DNA from: Sequoia sempervirens
Lineage: Eukaryota; Streptophyta; Pinopsida; Cupressales; Cupressaceae
Direction: 5' to 3'
DNA: 64,000 nucleotides
Assembly (NCBI GenBank): GCA_007258455.2
Contig: VDFB02000003.1
Coordinates: 41,419,986-41,483,985 of the forward strand
Under the pieces are notes generated by a model. The model did not search any database. It had not been told where the DNA came from and was given only the letters and a program-made list of their open reading frames with translations. Shown in pieces: positions 12,772-23,479 of this stretch. Position 1 is the first letter of the stretch; the number at the start of each line of letters is the position of its first letter. Position numbers and translations under genes: made by a program.

Positions 12772-14579
12772 CTCCTATTTCTGCAAAACCCTATATTAGA
12801 TGAACAAAAGGCATACAAATCAATACATCATCCAATAACATCCTTTATTTCCTTAGGAAAAACGTTCCATACTTAGCCAAATTTCATATTCACTAGAAGT
12901 GGAGCCAAAGAAGAATCAAGAACATGAAACAATTTTAACACAAGGTGGGATTGGGACCAAAAATAGAATGATACAGGAACCAGGATCAGAATGGAAATCG
13001 AACTCAAAACCAATCAATAGTTCCAATTTCGACCCCCACTCTAGTTCCACTTCCATCAAAGAGCAAGTTTCAAGACCAAAGTCAACAGTAATCATAAGTG
13101 AGATCATTTTGGGAATGAACCCCAATGCAAACACTCATGAGATGAGTTTGTTCTTGAGTTAACTTCATCGGTTTAACATTCAAAATGAAGAAATTTCTTG
13201 AAGATGTAGTCACATGAGATTTTAGGAACTAGGTCACATGGGATCATAAGGGAACTTTAGACAAAAAGGGGCTTAACCTCACCCTTTAACATAATCAAAA
13301 CCAAATTTAACTCTAAGGGCTGGTTATTGTAAAGGTCGTTGAACAAACCCTAGTTTGCATGACATGTCAACTCAGATAATTAGGGCATCAAAAACCCGAC
13401 ATGAAAATCACTGAATCAACATAAGAATAGGATCAAAAGGGTCTCCCAACAGATTTTAAAACATTTAAAGCACATAGGACCCCATCAAATGGAACCCTAG
13501 TTAAAAAACTAGGGCATAGCAGAACATACCTGCTACAAAACAGACAACATAATGAAAAAAAGAAACAAACAGAAAGACAAAAAAAGAAAAAAATGGAAAA
13601 AAAAGAGACAAAATCAAAACCAAAAAGACACAAGGAATGAGCGAAGATTCATAGGAAAGTTCCCATGAACACGTAAGAACACGAAAAACACAAATGGGAA
13701 AATACCCTACCTCGAAATGCCAACAAGAAAGGCTAAAACTATATAAGAATTTTCTCACGAACATGCCTCCACAATCAAATCGTGCTCCTCTCGAAGTTAT
13801 CCTGGCTCTAGTTTTCTAAAAAAACTTAGATAACAAAGATAATGAGCCAATTAACCTCAATTAATGTTTTAAAATCATTTCACGCTTGTGAGAAGGCTGT
13901 GATTAATGCAATAAATGCGGTCAGTCGGGGGTAGAGCAGACAACGTAAAAAGAGTAATCAACTAGTGTGGAAATTAAAGACAAGGGGGACATGAACCTAG
14001 ATCTAGAATAGAACAAGAAACATTTCACAAGTCTCTCATCCAACTCTAAACCCGGTTCTAGTCTCGCAGAAAGGATAGACAACAAAGGGAGACGGGGGAA
14101 AAATCAGGACCAAAACTGGACCTGGAACTTTTACAAAGTTCCAAGTTCGGTTCCGATTCCGGTTTCATTCCTAACAAATGAACAAAACCAAGACAGGGAC
14201 AAAGAAATGATGGGAAGTGGGACCAGAACGAAAACTGAACCCGACCCAAACACCAATGAAAAAAAACAACACAAAGCAAGCGAGCCGGAGTGGGATCAGA
14301 CTAAACACCAAATCTGGAAATTTTACAAAGTGCCAAGTTCACTTTCAATTCCAATTTTTCTTCCACCAAACCAAAAGAAACAAGGACTTAGGAGAAAAAA
14401 TGAACAACTCCCAAGACCCAAACACAACACCAAGGACAAAACAAAAACAAAGGGGGACCCATTTTGATCCAAAACAAAATGGGGTGGTTATGCAAGGCAT
14501 AACATGCTAGTAATAGGAAATATTGATCATAATTTTCTATGAGAAGAGAATATATGAGTTTCATGTTGTTAGTGTCTCA
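12772..14579. repeat. Non-coding region with degenerate internal repeats
   Basis: No gene is recognised. Three loosely similar stretches (about 12940-13070, 14100-14205 and 14290-14400) share words such as TTTTACAAAGT, CCAAGTTC and TTCCAATT and appear to be diverged copies of one unit of about 100-190 bp. The ORFs here are artefacts of biased composition. It may be leader or spacer DNA of the minus-strand element that includes 8838-12771. Confidence 0.35.
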
Positions 14580-14795
14580 TTATGCTTCTACTAATTCTTT
14601 AGGTGTTAAGTCTATAATCTTCTCAGGGTTTAGTTTTAGCAATAGGTGGTGTGGGTTTTCAAACCCACTTGACATGAAAAATTGCGAGGAATCTCCTTTT
14701 GTTTTTTGGGAACTATCTAAATTTGTGGTAACCACATTAGGATCTTGTTGAGATTGCATCCTTTTCTTAGTTTGAGACCTAGTTTCAACGGACAT
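14580..14795 (-). pseudogene. Possible gag N-terminal fragment
   Basis: A 71-codon minus-strand ORF starts MSVETRSQTKKRMQSQQ and contains IIDLTPKELVEA. A basic, Gln/Ser-rich start of this kind is common at the N-terminus of plant gypsy gag proteins, and an LTR-like region with a TATA box lies upstream on the same strand at 15.7-16.9 kb. The ORF is short and has no diagnostic gag motif, so this is a weak, context-based call. Confidence 0.2.
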
Positions 14796-15659
14796 ACAAT
14801 AGATTTTGAGACCTTTTTATTTTAATGATTTTGATATTTTGGATAGTGAGACCAAGAAAGGTCAAAAGTGTATCTAGATCTTAGATAATGATGATCATGA
14901 TTCAATTGGGTATGTTGAACTTGAAATAGACTAATGAGTTCAAACCAATGAATAAGGGGGTGAAATACATCAACTTAGAAGTAGCAACACACCTAAGCTA
15001 ATCTATATCACTGATAGGATAATTTGACCCTTTACATGGAGAAGGAAAACTTATAAGAAAAAGGAAAAAATTGAGGCAAATGGTTGTGAGATATAGATAA
15101 ATTATGAATCAATTTTGGTAGATGAAGATTTGCTGATTATGGATGGGTGACTAATTTTGGTATTATTCATAACCTATTTTTGAAATTTTTATGGATATGA
15201 TGAAAAGATGAAATGTATGTGGGATAATGACTGAATAATGGATGTGGTATGTCTTAGGACTATCTATGCATAGGTTTATTTGTCAAATTTAAGGATTTTA
15301 TTATAGTAGTCAAGTAAATGGAAATCTTAATCACTTGCACCAAATGACAAATCAAATGTGTTGCATGATGGATCAAATGTTATAACATGCCCAATGTTTA
15401 ACCCACATGTGAATAGTTTACATTTGCAATTTATAGCAATAAATTTTTTCTTTTTTATTTCAATAACAAGATGCACATTTGAAACAATCCCATTTCAAAC
15501 TCCCATTGCATTTATAAAGAAACATTACATAATCCAAGTAACGATTTCACATTACATAATCCTGTGTAATGATAATTTTTTTCCAATTACAATTTCCATA
15601 AACATAGAGATACATGAATACATACACATCTTCCAAGAGCTGAATGAAATAGAGTAAGA
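14796..15659. other. Non-coding, possible element leader
   Basis: No motif is recognised. It lies between the putative LTR (15660-16870) and the putative gag start on the minus strand. The AT-rich plus-strand ORF at 15358-15657 has no similarity I recognise. Confidence 0.3.
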
Positions 15660-16108
15660 AATAGAATATAAATGATCCAACGGTCCCCAAAGCTAGTACA
15701 TACTTCCTAGATGTCCCTATGAGTGCCTAATCTATAATTAACTAACAAGAGGTAACAAACAAGTGTTAATCATGTTAGAAAACTAAATAAAACACTCCCT
15801 ATGAGATTCTTAACCAAATCAAAGAGAAAACATGAAAATAAGAGCAAACTAACTAAAGATAACATGAAATCAAATTGAAGTAGCTAAACCTTCATCCCAT
15901 AGGGGGAGTGGTTCTCCTTTGATGTGGAAAGAATCCCTTTCCCAATCCCTTTGATAATCTTTGATGATTTAAGATGATTCCAAGTATGGAATTGATGCTA
16001 AATGATGAAACTATGCTCAAGAGTGATGGAAATGGTGATAGCTATGAAGTGAAATGCCTATAGTAAGAATGCATGAAGTTGTGGATCCATATTGTGAAGA
16101 GAGTGCTT

Positions 16109-16118
16109 CTATTTATAG
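16109..16118 (-). promoter_or_regulatory. TATA box in LTR-like region
   Basis: The minus strand reads CTATAAATAG, a full plant TATA consensus, about 25 bp upstream of a possible transcription start within the AGCACTCTC leader. Confidence 0.4.
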
Positions 16119-16758
16119 AACTCAAGGGTTGAAGAATGAGATAAATTGGTGAATGTGGGATAAAATTGGAGCCAATGAGAATATGACACTCATCACAATT
16201 CTATTGAGGGAGGTGGAGCACATTTTGGAAAATGTGTTGAGGAAAGGGGGATGTAAGAGGAATAAATGAGACTGGTTGAGGATTTGAAAAGTTGTAAGAA
16301 GAATTTATTGAATGTGATTGGAGATGTGAGAAGATGTAAGAGGAGTTATTGAGGATGTGATAAGTTTTTGAAACCTTTGGAGGGAAATTGAATGAGGAGG
16401 TGGTTGGGAGGAATATTCCTTTGTGAGGATAAATAGAGGAATTGGGTAATTAAAAGAAATGAATTTCATATGCAACCTAGTTAGTTGACCATGGGTTGAT
16501 TTAACTCTTGAGGAGTTAAAAGCTGGAGGATTTATTAATGATGATTAAAAAGTGATTTAGGATTAATTAATTTAGAATTAATTAATAGGAAGGGGTTAGG
16601 GGATTGTGACATTTGATTTGATTGATTTTAATCAAATGAGAGGATTTAGGGGGATTTAATTAAATGACTTGATTTAATTAAATATGATGAACATTAGTTA
16701 AAAGAAAGGTGAATTAATCTAATAAATTTAATTATTTGATTAATAGTTGAATTTGCTA

Positions 16759-16860
16759 AATTTAACTAAATAATGTATCCCCAATACTAGTGTTGAATTT
16801 AACTAAATAATTTATCCCCAATACTAGTGTATACATCCTAGGTGTCCCCAATACTAGTGC
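16759..16860. repeat. Short tandem repeat, about 37-bp unit
   Basis: Two units beginning AATTTAACTAAATAAT and ending TCCCCAATACTAGTG occupy about 16759-16831. A third copy of TCCCCAATACTAGTG lies at about 16845-16860. Confidence 0.7.
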
Positions 16861-16870
16861 TTACATCCTC

Positions 16871-18154
16871 AAATATCTGTCGTGACCTTTATGATGGAGA
16901 GCATCAACCACATAATTACTATGATCCCCTACACATCTACCTAACTAGTAAGATAGCCCTACCTTTCAACGAAGATATTTGTTTGGTTACCTTGTAATAC
17001 TATCCTTCCCAAGATTGGTGTTGTTTCCTACATAAATAGAGGTACCATACATTGGATACAACCTACATGTATGACATTCCCAGCCTAGTTGTGCAAATCT
17101 AGCTCATAATGAACCGATAGTGTAAATAGTGGCTACTTACACTACTTTGGCTAAAGAATTCAACACTCAGCACTTCGTCAAGTGGAGATCATATGTTCAC
17201 TCACCCTTTATCTCAATTTGGTATTTGAACATTTATACTCTTTCCAATCATAAAATATAGTCAACCAAAAAGGTAATGATATAACAAAGTGACCAACTAA
17301 GTTACTCCCATCCATGGATTATCCTAACCCTAGGAACAACCAAGTTAACCACACGGTAAACATAACGTCACAACATTAAATCACTCCATTTCAAAAGTAT
17401 AATCACAACATTAAATGAATCAATTTCAAAAGTATAATCTCAACGTTAAATGTTCAATATAACCAAACAGGTTAATCCCAACCTATGGCTTCAATTAAAA
17501 ATAATGCAACAATCAAGTGATCATAAACAATCATGAAACCTTTCTTTTAATATGACTCAAACATTCACATGCTTACAATTTTCACTGCATTCATATCCGA
17601 ACTGGAGGAAATTATCAACTTGAGAGGATTTTGTGCTTCTGCACCTAAAGTCCTCTTCATATTACGAATTTGGGTTGTCGAAGCGTAAGTCCTCTTCTAG
17701 AATTATGTGAATAGGAATAGACTCTCAGTTAGGTATAAGAAAATAACATAATTAGGGAATGCATTTTTCAAACCTATTGTTGAATATCATTATAAAAATA
17801 AAGTATACACCCTAACCCTAGGGAAAAGACTCTCTTCCTACTTTTAAGGAAATAGGAGTAACCATTCAAGGATAAACTACCAAAATGGTTTGTGCATTAT
17901 CATATCTTATCAATGAAGACATAATTCATCTAACTTGCTATCATTCTCATGTATTACTAGCATCTTAATTCATGCAAGAAAAATAGGTATCATGCAATCA
18001 TCATATAAATATACCTTCTAGATAGTTTAATATAACTACGTAATACACTTCTGATGATAATTATATATGTAGCATTCTAACAATCTTATTTTAAATCTAT
18101 CCATTTGCACAAGCTTGCTTAACAACTATGGTAAATAATTATAACTTGCTCAAG
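16871..18154. other. Non-coding AT-rich stretch
   Basis: No coding or structural feature recognised. The words TTTCAAAAGTATAAT and CAACATTAAAT recur around 17390-17450 but do not define a clear repeat unit. Confidence 0.3.
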
Positions 18155-18352
18155 CTCTTGCATTCCTAAAAAAATATGATTTCAACATAAAAAAGAGTAG
18201 AGAAGTAAAGTCAACATTCCTAGAATTATAGCCCCCAATGAAGATACTACTTTCTCTTGCATTCCTAAAAAAATATGATTTCAACATAAAAAAGAGTAGA
18301 GAAGTAAAGTCAACATTCCTAGAATTATAGCCCCCAATGAAGATACTACTTT
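18155..18352. repeat. Exact 99-bp tandem duplication
   Basis: Two adjacent copies (18155-18253 and 18254-18352) beginning CTCTTGCATTCC appear identical by eye. It lies about 450 bp before the assembly gap, so it is either a very recent duplication or an assembly artefact. Confidence 0.85.
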
Positions 18353-18808
18353 CTAAGCTTAGTTCCCACAGTCACACTTGTTGCTCCTTTTATGTTCAGT
18401 CTATCTCCACTCCTAGCCTCTCTCAAAACTCTTAACCACTACAAATTCTCAAAACACTCTCTCTTTCCTCACTAAAGCACTCAACAACCTACTTGCACAA
18501 AAGCTAGAACATTTGCTCCTAAAAGAGATAGGTGTAAAATGGATAGGGATAAGAATGTATTACGGAAATGTAAAGAAACTTATCTGTTTATGCACAAGAT
18601 TGAAACTCATTGCTACAAAAAAAGCTCTCCAAACTACCACCTTTTCTCTTCCCATTACAACCACTCAATAGGAAAAACTAATTTCCCCTCTAAAAGCATC
18701 GACTAAGCCAAATGAAATCTAATGTGGTTGCTCACACAGTTAATATGCAAAAATATATACAGTCACTGCAATTTTAGTTTCTCCAATGTGGTTGAGTCAC
18801 CTCTTTTA
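18353..18808. other. Non-coding, left flank of gap
   Basis: Pyrimidine-rich and AT-rich DNA with no recognised coding content. It shows no gag similarity, although gag would be expected here if the gypsy element to the right were complete. Confidence 0.35.
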
Positions 18809-18908
18809 NNNNNNNNNNNNNNNNNNNNNNNNNNNNNNNNNNNNNNNNNNNNNNNNNNNNNNNNNNNNNNNNNNNNNNNNNNNNNNNNNNNNNNNNNNNN
18901 NNNNNNNN
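18809..18908. other. Assembly gap (100 N)
   Basis: One hundred N bases, the conventional placeholder for a gap of unknown size. The 5' LTR and gag of the gypsy element on the right are missing and may lie in this gap or have been lost. Confidence 0.99.
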
Positions 18909-19391
18909 GCCATAAAGGATGTTCTAATCTATGGCAAGGAAATCAAGGAAGTATGACTCAAAAAGCTAGGTAGGAAAAAGATAGACCCAACTACAGTTCA
19001 TGTGGTGGGACAAATAGCTGACATCATGCTTGGAAAAGTGACTATCCCCAAGTACAATGACCCAGGTAGTCCTATGGTAGCAGTTGTTATAAATGGGATC
19101 CAAATTAAGAATGCTCTGATTGATTTATGGGCAACAATAAATGCAATGACCAAGGACATCCTATAGCAACTAAACGTTGCAAGCATGAGATCTACTCCTA
19201 TTGTCCTGCACCTTGCTAATAGCTCTACTATTAAGCCTAATGGTGTAGTGGAGGATCTTGTGGTAGTTTTAGACTCTTGGGAGTACCCAACAAACATTAT
19301 GATTCTTTCTCCTAAAGCTACACTAGGTGGGTATCCCATTATTCGTGGAAGGCCATGGTTAGCAACTGCAGATGCATATATTGGATTCTAG
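18909..19391 (+). pseudogene. Gypsy aspartic protease (retropepsin) region
   Basis: The frame starting at 18909 reads YGKEIKEV, then KKLGRKKIDPTTVHVVGQ, a conserved lead-in, and then ALIDLWATINAMTKD, the retropepsin active-site block. Family members have Gly after DL; here it is Trp, which alone should disable catalysis. A C-terminal LGGYPIIRGRPWLATADAY block matches the second conserved protease segment. Stops: TGA at 18954, TAG at 19164 and TAG at 19389. Retropepsins cleave the gag-pol polyprotein in the virus-like particle. Confidence 0.85.
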
Positions 19392-19670
19392 TCAGGTGAC
19401 ATGACCATTTCAGATGGGAACAACACTATTTTTTTTTTTTATCCTTCTGCTCAACCATCTCATGATGAAGATAATCATGTATGGCCACATGTTGGTGAAG
19501 AGGCTGAGGAAGTTAATTTTGTGGAACGACTTATGATGTTAGGCATAAGCTCTTTCATGTAGCTCCAAGATGAGGATGAAGTATTGGCTAACATCATTCA
19601 AAACCATTGCGAAGTAGAGGAAGCATCATCTTCTCGTTTTGCTACTCTAGTCAAGACACTTCTACCTACT

Positions 19671-19775
19671 CTTCCTACAACCACTATTCTTGCAGACGTT
19701 CTTCCTACAACCACTGTTCTTTTAGACGTTCTTCCTGCAACCACTCTTCTTGTAGATAGACTTCCTACAGCAACA
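19671..19775 (+). repeat. 30-bp tandem repeat encoding a 10-residue unit
   Basis: Three full units and a partial one encode LPTTTILADV, LPTTTVLLDV, LPATTLLVDR and LPTATG in the pol frame, in the linker between protease and RT. The units are 30 bp and start at 19671, 19701 and 19731. Such expansions occur in unconstrained linkers. Confidence 0.85.
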
Positions 19776-19862
19776 GGTATGTCCCATACATTGTTGCCAT
19801 ATGAACTAAAGGTACCATGTGTTAATGAAGCAGCCATGATAGAGTTAACTACACAAGTATAG

Positions 19863-21255
19863 GTGTTAGAGGGAAAGTATCTGAATGTTAACAGTAAATT
19901 AAGTGAAGAACAACAATTGTTATTAGAAAACTTATTAAGGACCCATCAACATGCATTTGTGTGGGATTATCATGATATGAAGGGATTGGAACCTAAACTT
20001 TGTACACATAGAATTTACATCAGAGATGATTGCACCCCAGTAAGACAACCACAAAGAAGAATTAACCCTGGACTAAGAGAAATTGTAAAAGGGGAACTAT
20101 AGAAATTACTAGATGCAAGATTTATCTACCTCATTTCAGATAGTCAGTGGGTGTCTCCATTAGTGATTGTGCCCAAGAAAGGAAGGAAATGGATATTTTT
20201 TGTTGATTATAGGGAACTTAATGCTACCACCAAGAAGGACCACTTTCCCTTACCCTTCATTGATCAAGTTTTGGACACACTTGTAGGAAAGCGATACTTT
20301 TCTTTTCTACATGGATTCAGCGACAACAACTAGATCCAAATTACACCAGAGGACTAGGAGAAGACCACATTTACCTATCCATGGGGGACCTATGCCTACT
20401 CGGTACTCCCATTTGGTTTATGCAATGCACCTGCAACCTTTCAAAGGGAATTCATTAGCATATTCTCAAACATTTCTCATGATTGCATGAAAATTTATAT
20501 GGATGATTTTACCACTTATGGTGTTTGCATGAAAATTTATATGGATGATTTTACCACTTATGGTGTTGATTTTAATCAAGCATTGGAAAATCTCAAGAGA
20601 TTCCTACAAAGATGTGAAAACCAAAACTTGTCCTTAAATAGTGAAAAGTGCTTCATGATGATGTAGGAAGGTGTAGTTCTTGGCCACTACATCTCCCACA
20701 AGCGAATTCAAGTAGATCCGAAAAAGGTTGAGGTAATCACAAATTTTCCCACACCTGCAAAATAGAAGGATGTTAGAAGTTTCCTGGGTCATGCAAGATA
20801 TTATAGGCGCTTCATCAAGGATTTCAGCAAGGTAGCAACACCATTGTATACTCTTCTCACTAAAGATGTTTAATTCTAGTGGAATGAAGCTTGTTACAAG
20901 GAATTTTCTTACTTGAAGGCGACTTTGATTCATGCTCCTATACTCAAAGGACCTAATTGGGAACTTCCTTTCCACATCCATACTGATGCATCAAATTATG
21001 CTATAGGAGCAGTCTTAGGATAGAAAGGAGTTGTTGAAAATTCCATTTACTTTGTCATCAAAAATTTACAAGGAGCTAAATTCAATTATAGAGTGACAAA
21101 GAAATAAATTTTGGTAGTAATCTATGCACTGAACAAATTTAGACATTACATAACAGGTTACCAAATCTTTGTGCACACTGTTCATGGAACCATTATATAT
21201 TACATGAATAAACCTTTGATCACAGGTAGGCTGGAAAGATGGTTATTGTTGATGT
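19863..21255 (+). pseudogene. Gypsy reverse transcriptase and RNase H, with stops
   Basis: RT motifs run in order: PQRRINPGLREIVKGEL, WVSPLVIVPKKG, VDYRELNATTKKDHFPLPFID, LPFGLCNAPATFQREF, then the catalytic YMDD block, then FLGHARYYRRFIKDFS (the connection). RNase H follows with IHTDASNYAIGAVLG and NKFRHYITGYQ. The enzyme would copy element RNA into cDNA. It is interrupted by TAG at 20100, 20331, 20355, 20664, 20763, 20877, 21021 and 21255 and by TAA at 20871 and 21105, without any indel that shifts the frame. The YMDD block is duplicated in frame (see 20484-20567). Confidence 0.92.
20484..20567 (+). repeat. 42-bp in-frame duplication of the RT YMDD motif
   Basis: Two identical 42-bp copies (20484-20525 and 20526-20567) each encode CMKIYMDDFTTYGV, so the catalytic Tyr-Met-Asp-Asp block appears twice, exactly 14 codons apart. 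The identity of the copies implies a recent event or an assembly error. Confidence 0.93.
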
Positions 21256-22744
21256 AGGAGTTTGATATAACCATTGTGGATAAGCCAAGGAAGGACAATG
21301 TTGTATATTTTCTTTCAAAGTTGACTACATCAGAAGACAATCAACCCATAGATGACTCTCTTCTTGATGAGCATCTATTCTCCCTTAGTATACAAACACC
21401 CTGGTATGCTGACATAGCCAATTATTTGGTCACAGGTAGAGTTCCTTCTCACTTCTCTCCAAAAGAGAAAAGGGCACTCATTGAAAAATATTTTCCTTTA
21501 TCTTGGATTGTTGGATGTTTGTTTTATACTGGACCAGACCATGTCATGAGGAGATGTGTGAGAGAAGATGATACATATGACATTTTTCATGCATGCCACA
21601 ACGAACCATGTGGAGGACACTTTGTAGACAAGAGGACAACAATGAAGATTTTGAACATAGGATATTATTGGCCAACACTCCACAAGGATGTAGGAAGGTA
21701 TACTAGAAAATGTGATAGATGTCAAAGAATAGGTAGACCAACCAGATCTGAAGAGATGCCACTTTTCCCTCGGGTAGTAATCACTCCCTTTGACAAGTGG
21801 GGATTGGATTTTGTAGGACCCATTGACCCTCCATCAAATGATAAGTCTTATATATTGATATGCACTGATTATGTGACAAAGTGGGTAGAAGTTAAGGCCA
21901 TGAAGCATGCAAGAGATAACAAGGTTGCATAATTTCTTTATGAGGAGATTTTCATAAGGTATGGAGTTCCAAGAGAAATAGTGACTGATCAAGGGGCTCA
22001 ATTCACATAAACCCTTGTTGAAACAATAGTTAATGAGTACAACATAAGGCACAAGAAGTCTACTCCTTATCACCCCCAAGCTAATGACCAAGTTGAGGTG
22101 ACCAACAGATAAATTGAAGACATTCTGACCAAAACAGTAGCTATCCATAGAAAGGATTGGGAAAATAGATTGCCAGAAGTTGTTTGGGCCTATAGGACAA
22201 CACAAAAAACAACTACAGGCTTCACTCCATTTGAGTTGTTGTATGGAAAGACAGCCATTATGCCCATTGAATTTGAAAATAAGACTCTCTAGACTGCAGT
22301 AGATTTGGGGATGGACATTTCTGAGGCACAGAGAGAAAGAATCATGCAGCTAAATGCTTTGGATGAGATAAGAAGAGCAACCCTAAATCATACAGAGGTA
22401 GTGTAGAATCAAAGAATCAAGTGGAATGAAAAATTTATCAAGTACAAGATATTCCAACCAGGAGATTGGGCCTTTCTCTATGACTCAAGATATCAGGACA
22501 ATATAGGAAAATTGCAAACAAGGTGGCTAGGACCATATGAAGTCGCTAAGGTCTTCCTAATGGATTTGTTCAACTTACTACCATTGACCCTATTAGATTC
22601 AAGTTACTTATCAATGGTCATCGCCTTAGATTATATCACAAGCCAACTTCCAAAGAAGATTTATTGTGGAAATTCACCCAACATTCAGCACCCGAGCTTC
22701 TTGCAATTGAAGGAAGTGGACCTAGTGTCCCTCCTTCTGGCTAA
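21256..22744 (+). pseudogene. Gypsy integrase and pol C-terminus
   Basis: A linker is followed by the HHCC zinc-binding domain (FHACHNEPCGGH ... CDRCQRIG). The catalytic core has the first Asp in WGLDFVGPI, the second in IVTDQGAQF and the Glu in QVEVTNR, so the DDE triad is present. Integrase inserts element cDNA into chromosomes. There is a 218-codon open stretch from 21276, then TAA at 21930, 22008 and 22110 and TAG at 22290 and 22404. Near 22555 the frame shifts by one base; the other frame then gives HRLRLYHKPTSKED and ends naturally at TAA 22742-22744. No chromodomain follows. Confidence 0.9.
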
Positions 22745-23117
22745 TTGAGGTACGTACTTGTCATAATAAAGACTTCCAGTCTTGTGGAAGTCCATTTCTT
22801 CACCCAGCTACCCATTCACCCATCCATCACCACCTCTCTCTCTCTTGAACCATCACTTCATTCCATCTCACCTCATTCCACTTCATTTTCATTAATTGCT
22901 CAATTTATTCCCCAAAAAGGTGAACAATACTTTCTCCATGATCTTTGCAAAAAATCCTCCACACATTCAGGTATGTACGCATTAATTGTTATCTTTTAAT
23001 TATCTTTTAAGTGCATTCATTTAATTATTGTACATTAGTATAGACGTTCACATAACATGTCATTATTCCCTATCAAATCACCACTCCCATCTCGCATGTG
23101 CAAACACATGTCCAAAT
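22745..23117 (+). other. Spacer between pol and additional ORF
   Basis: Pyrimidine-rich, with no coding motif. Separates the pol stop from the internal polypurine-like motif. Spacers of this kind precede env-like or additional ORFs in the Athila group. Confidence 0.5.
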
Positions 23118-23142
23118 TTAGGTTGGGGGGAAAGAAAAAGAT
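23118..23142 (+). promoter_or_regulatory. Internal polypurine-tract-like motif
   Basis: TTAGGTTGGGGGGA followed by AAGAAAAAGATG. The first 14 bases are identical to the terminal PPT at 25952-25965, 2.83 kb downstream. A PPT primes plus-strand DNA synthesis, so an internal one could act as a second priming site. This is inference. Confidence 0.6.
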
Positions 23143-23479
23143 GAAAATATATTGCCCATGTGTCAATTTATGCTAGGCTACATCAGAAAACTTAAATGAG
23201 CTGATTTGAAATATGAGTGAGAGGATGGTTCACATGTGTGAAGTGACACTAACTGTAGCTGCCATTTCTTCCCATCATAATTCTCCTTTATCACTCCTCT
23301 TCTTGTCATTATTGACCCTATAGTAATACTGAGTTGCAAGAAAAAAGGTAAAACAAAAGAAAGGGAAAATTTAGTCGATATCAGCACTGGAAATTTAGCA
23401 GGTATTGTAGAAAGGTGTTTGGTTTTTAGATAGGAATTATAGGAAGGAAATTTTGTAGAGTGATAGTTGATTGTAGACA

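Larger units (their letters stand above)
15660..16870 (-). repeat. Probable LTR-like region, minus orientation
   Basis: On the minus strand an AT-rich stretch is followed by a canonical CTATAAATAG box, then a transcript-like leader with AGCACTCTC and TTCACAATATGG, which is the layout of a U3-R-U5 LTR. No second copy occurs in the window and the exact ends could not be fixed. It may be the 5' LTR for the coding debris at 14.8-8.8 kb on the same strand. Confidence 0.35.
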
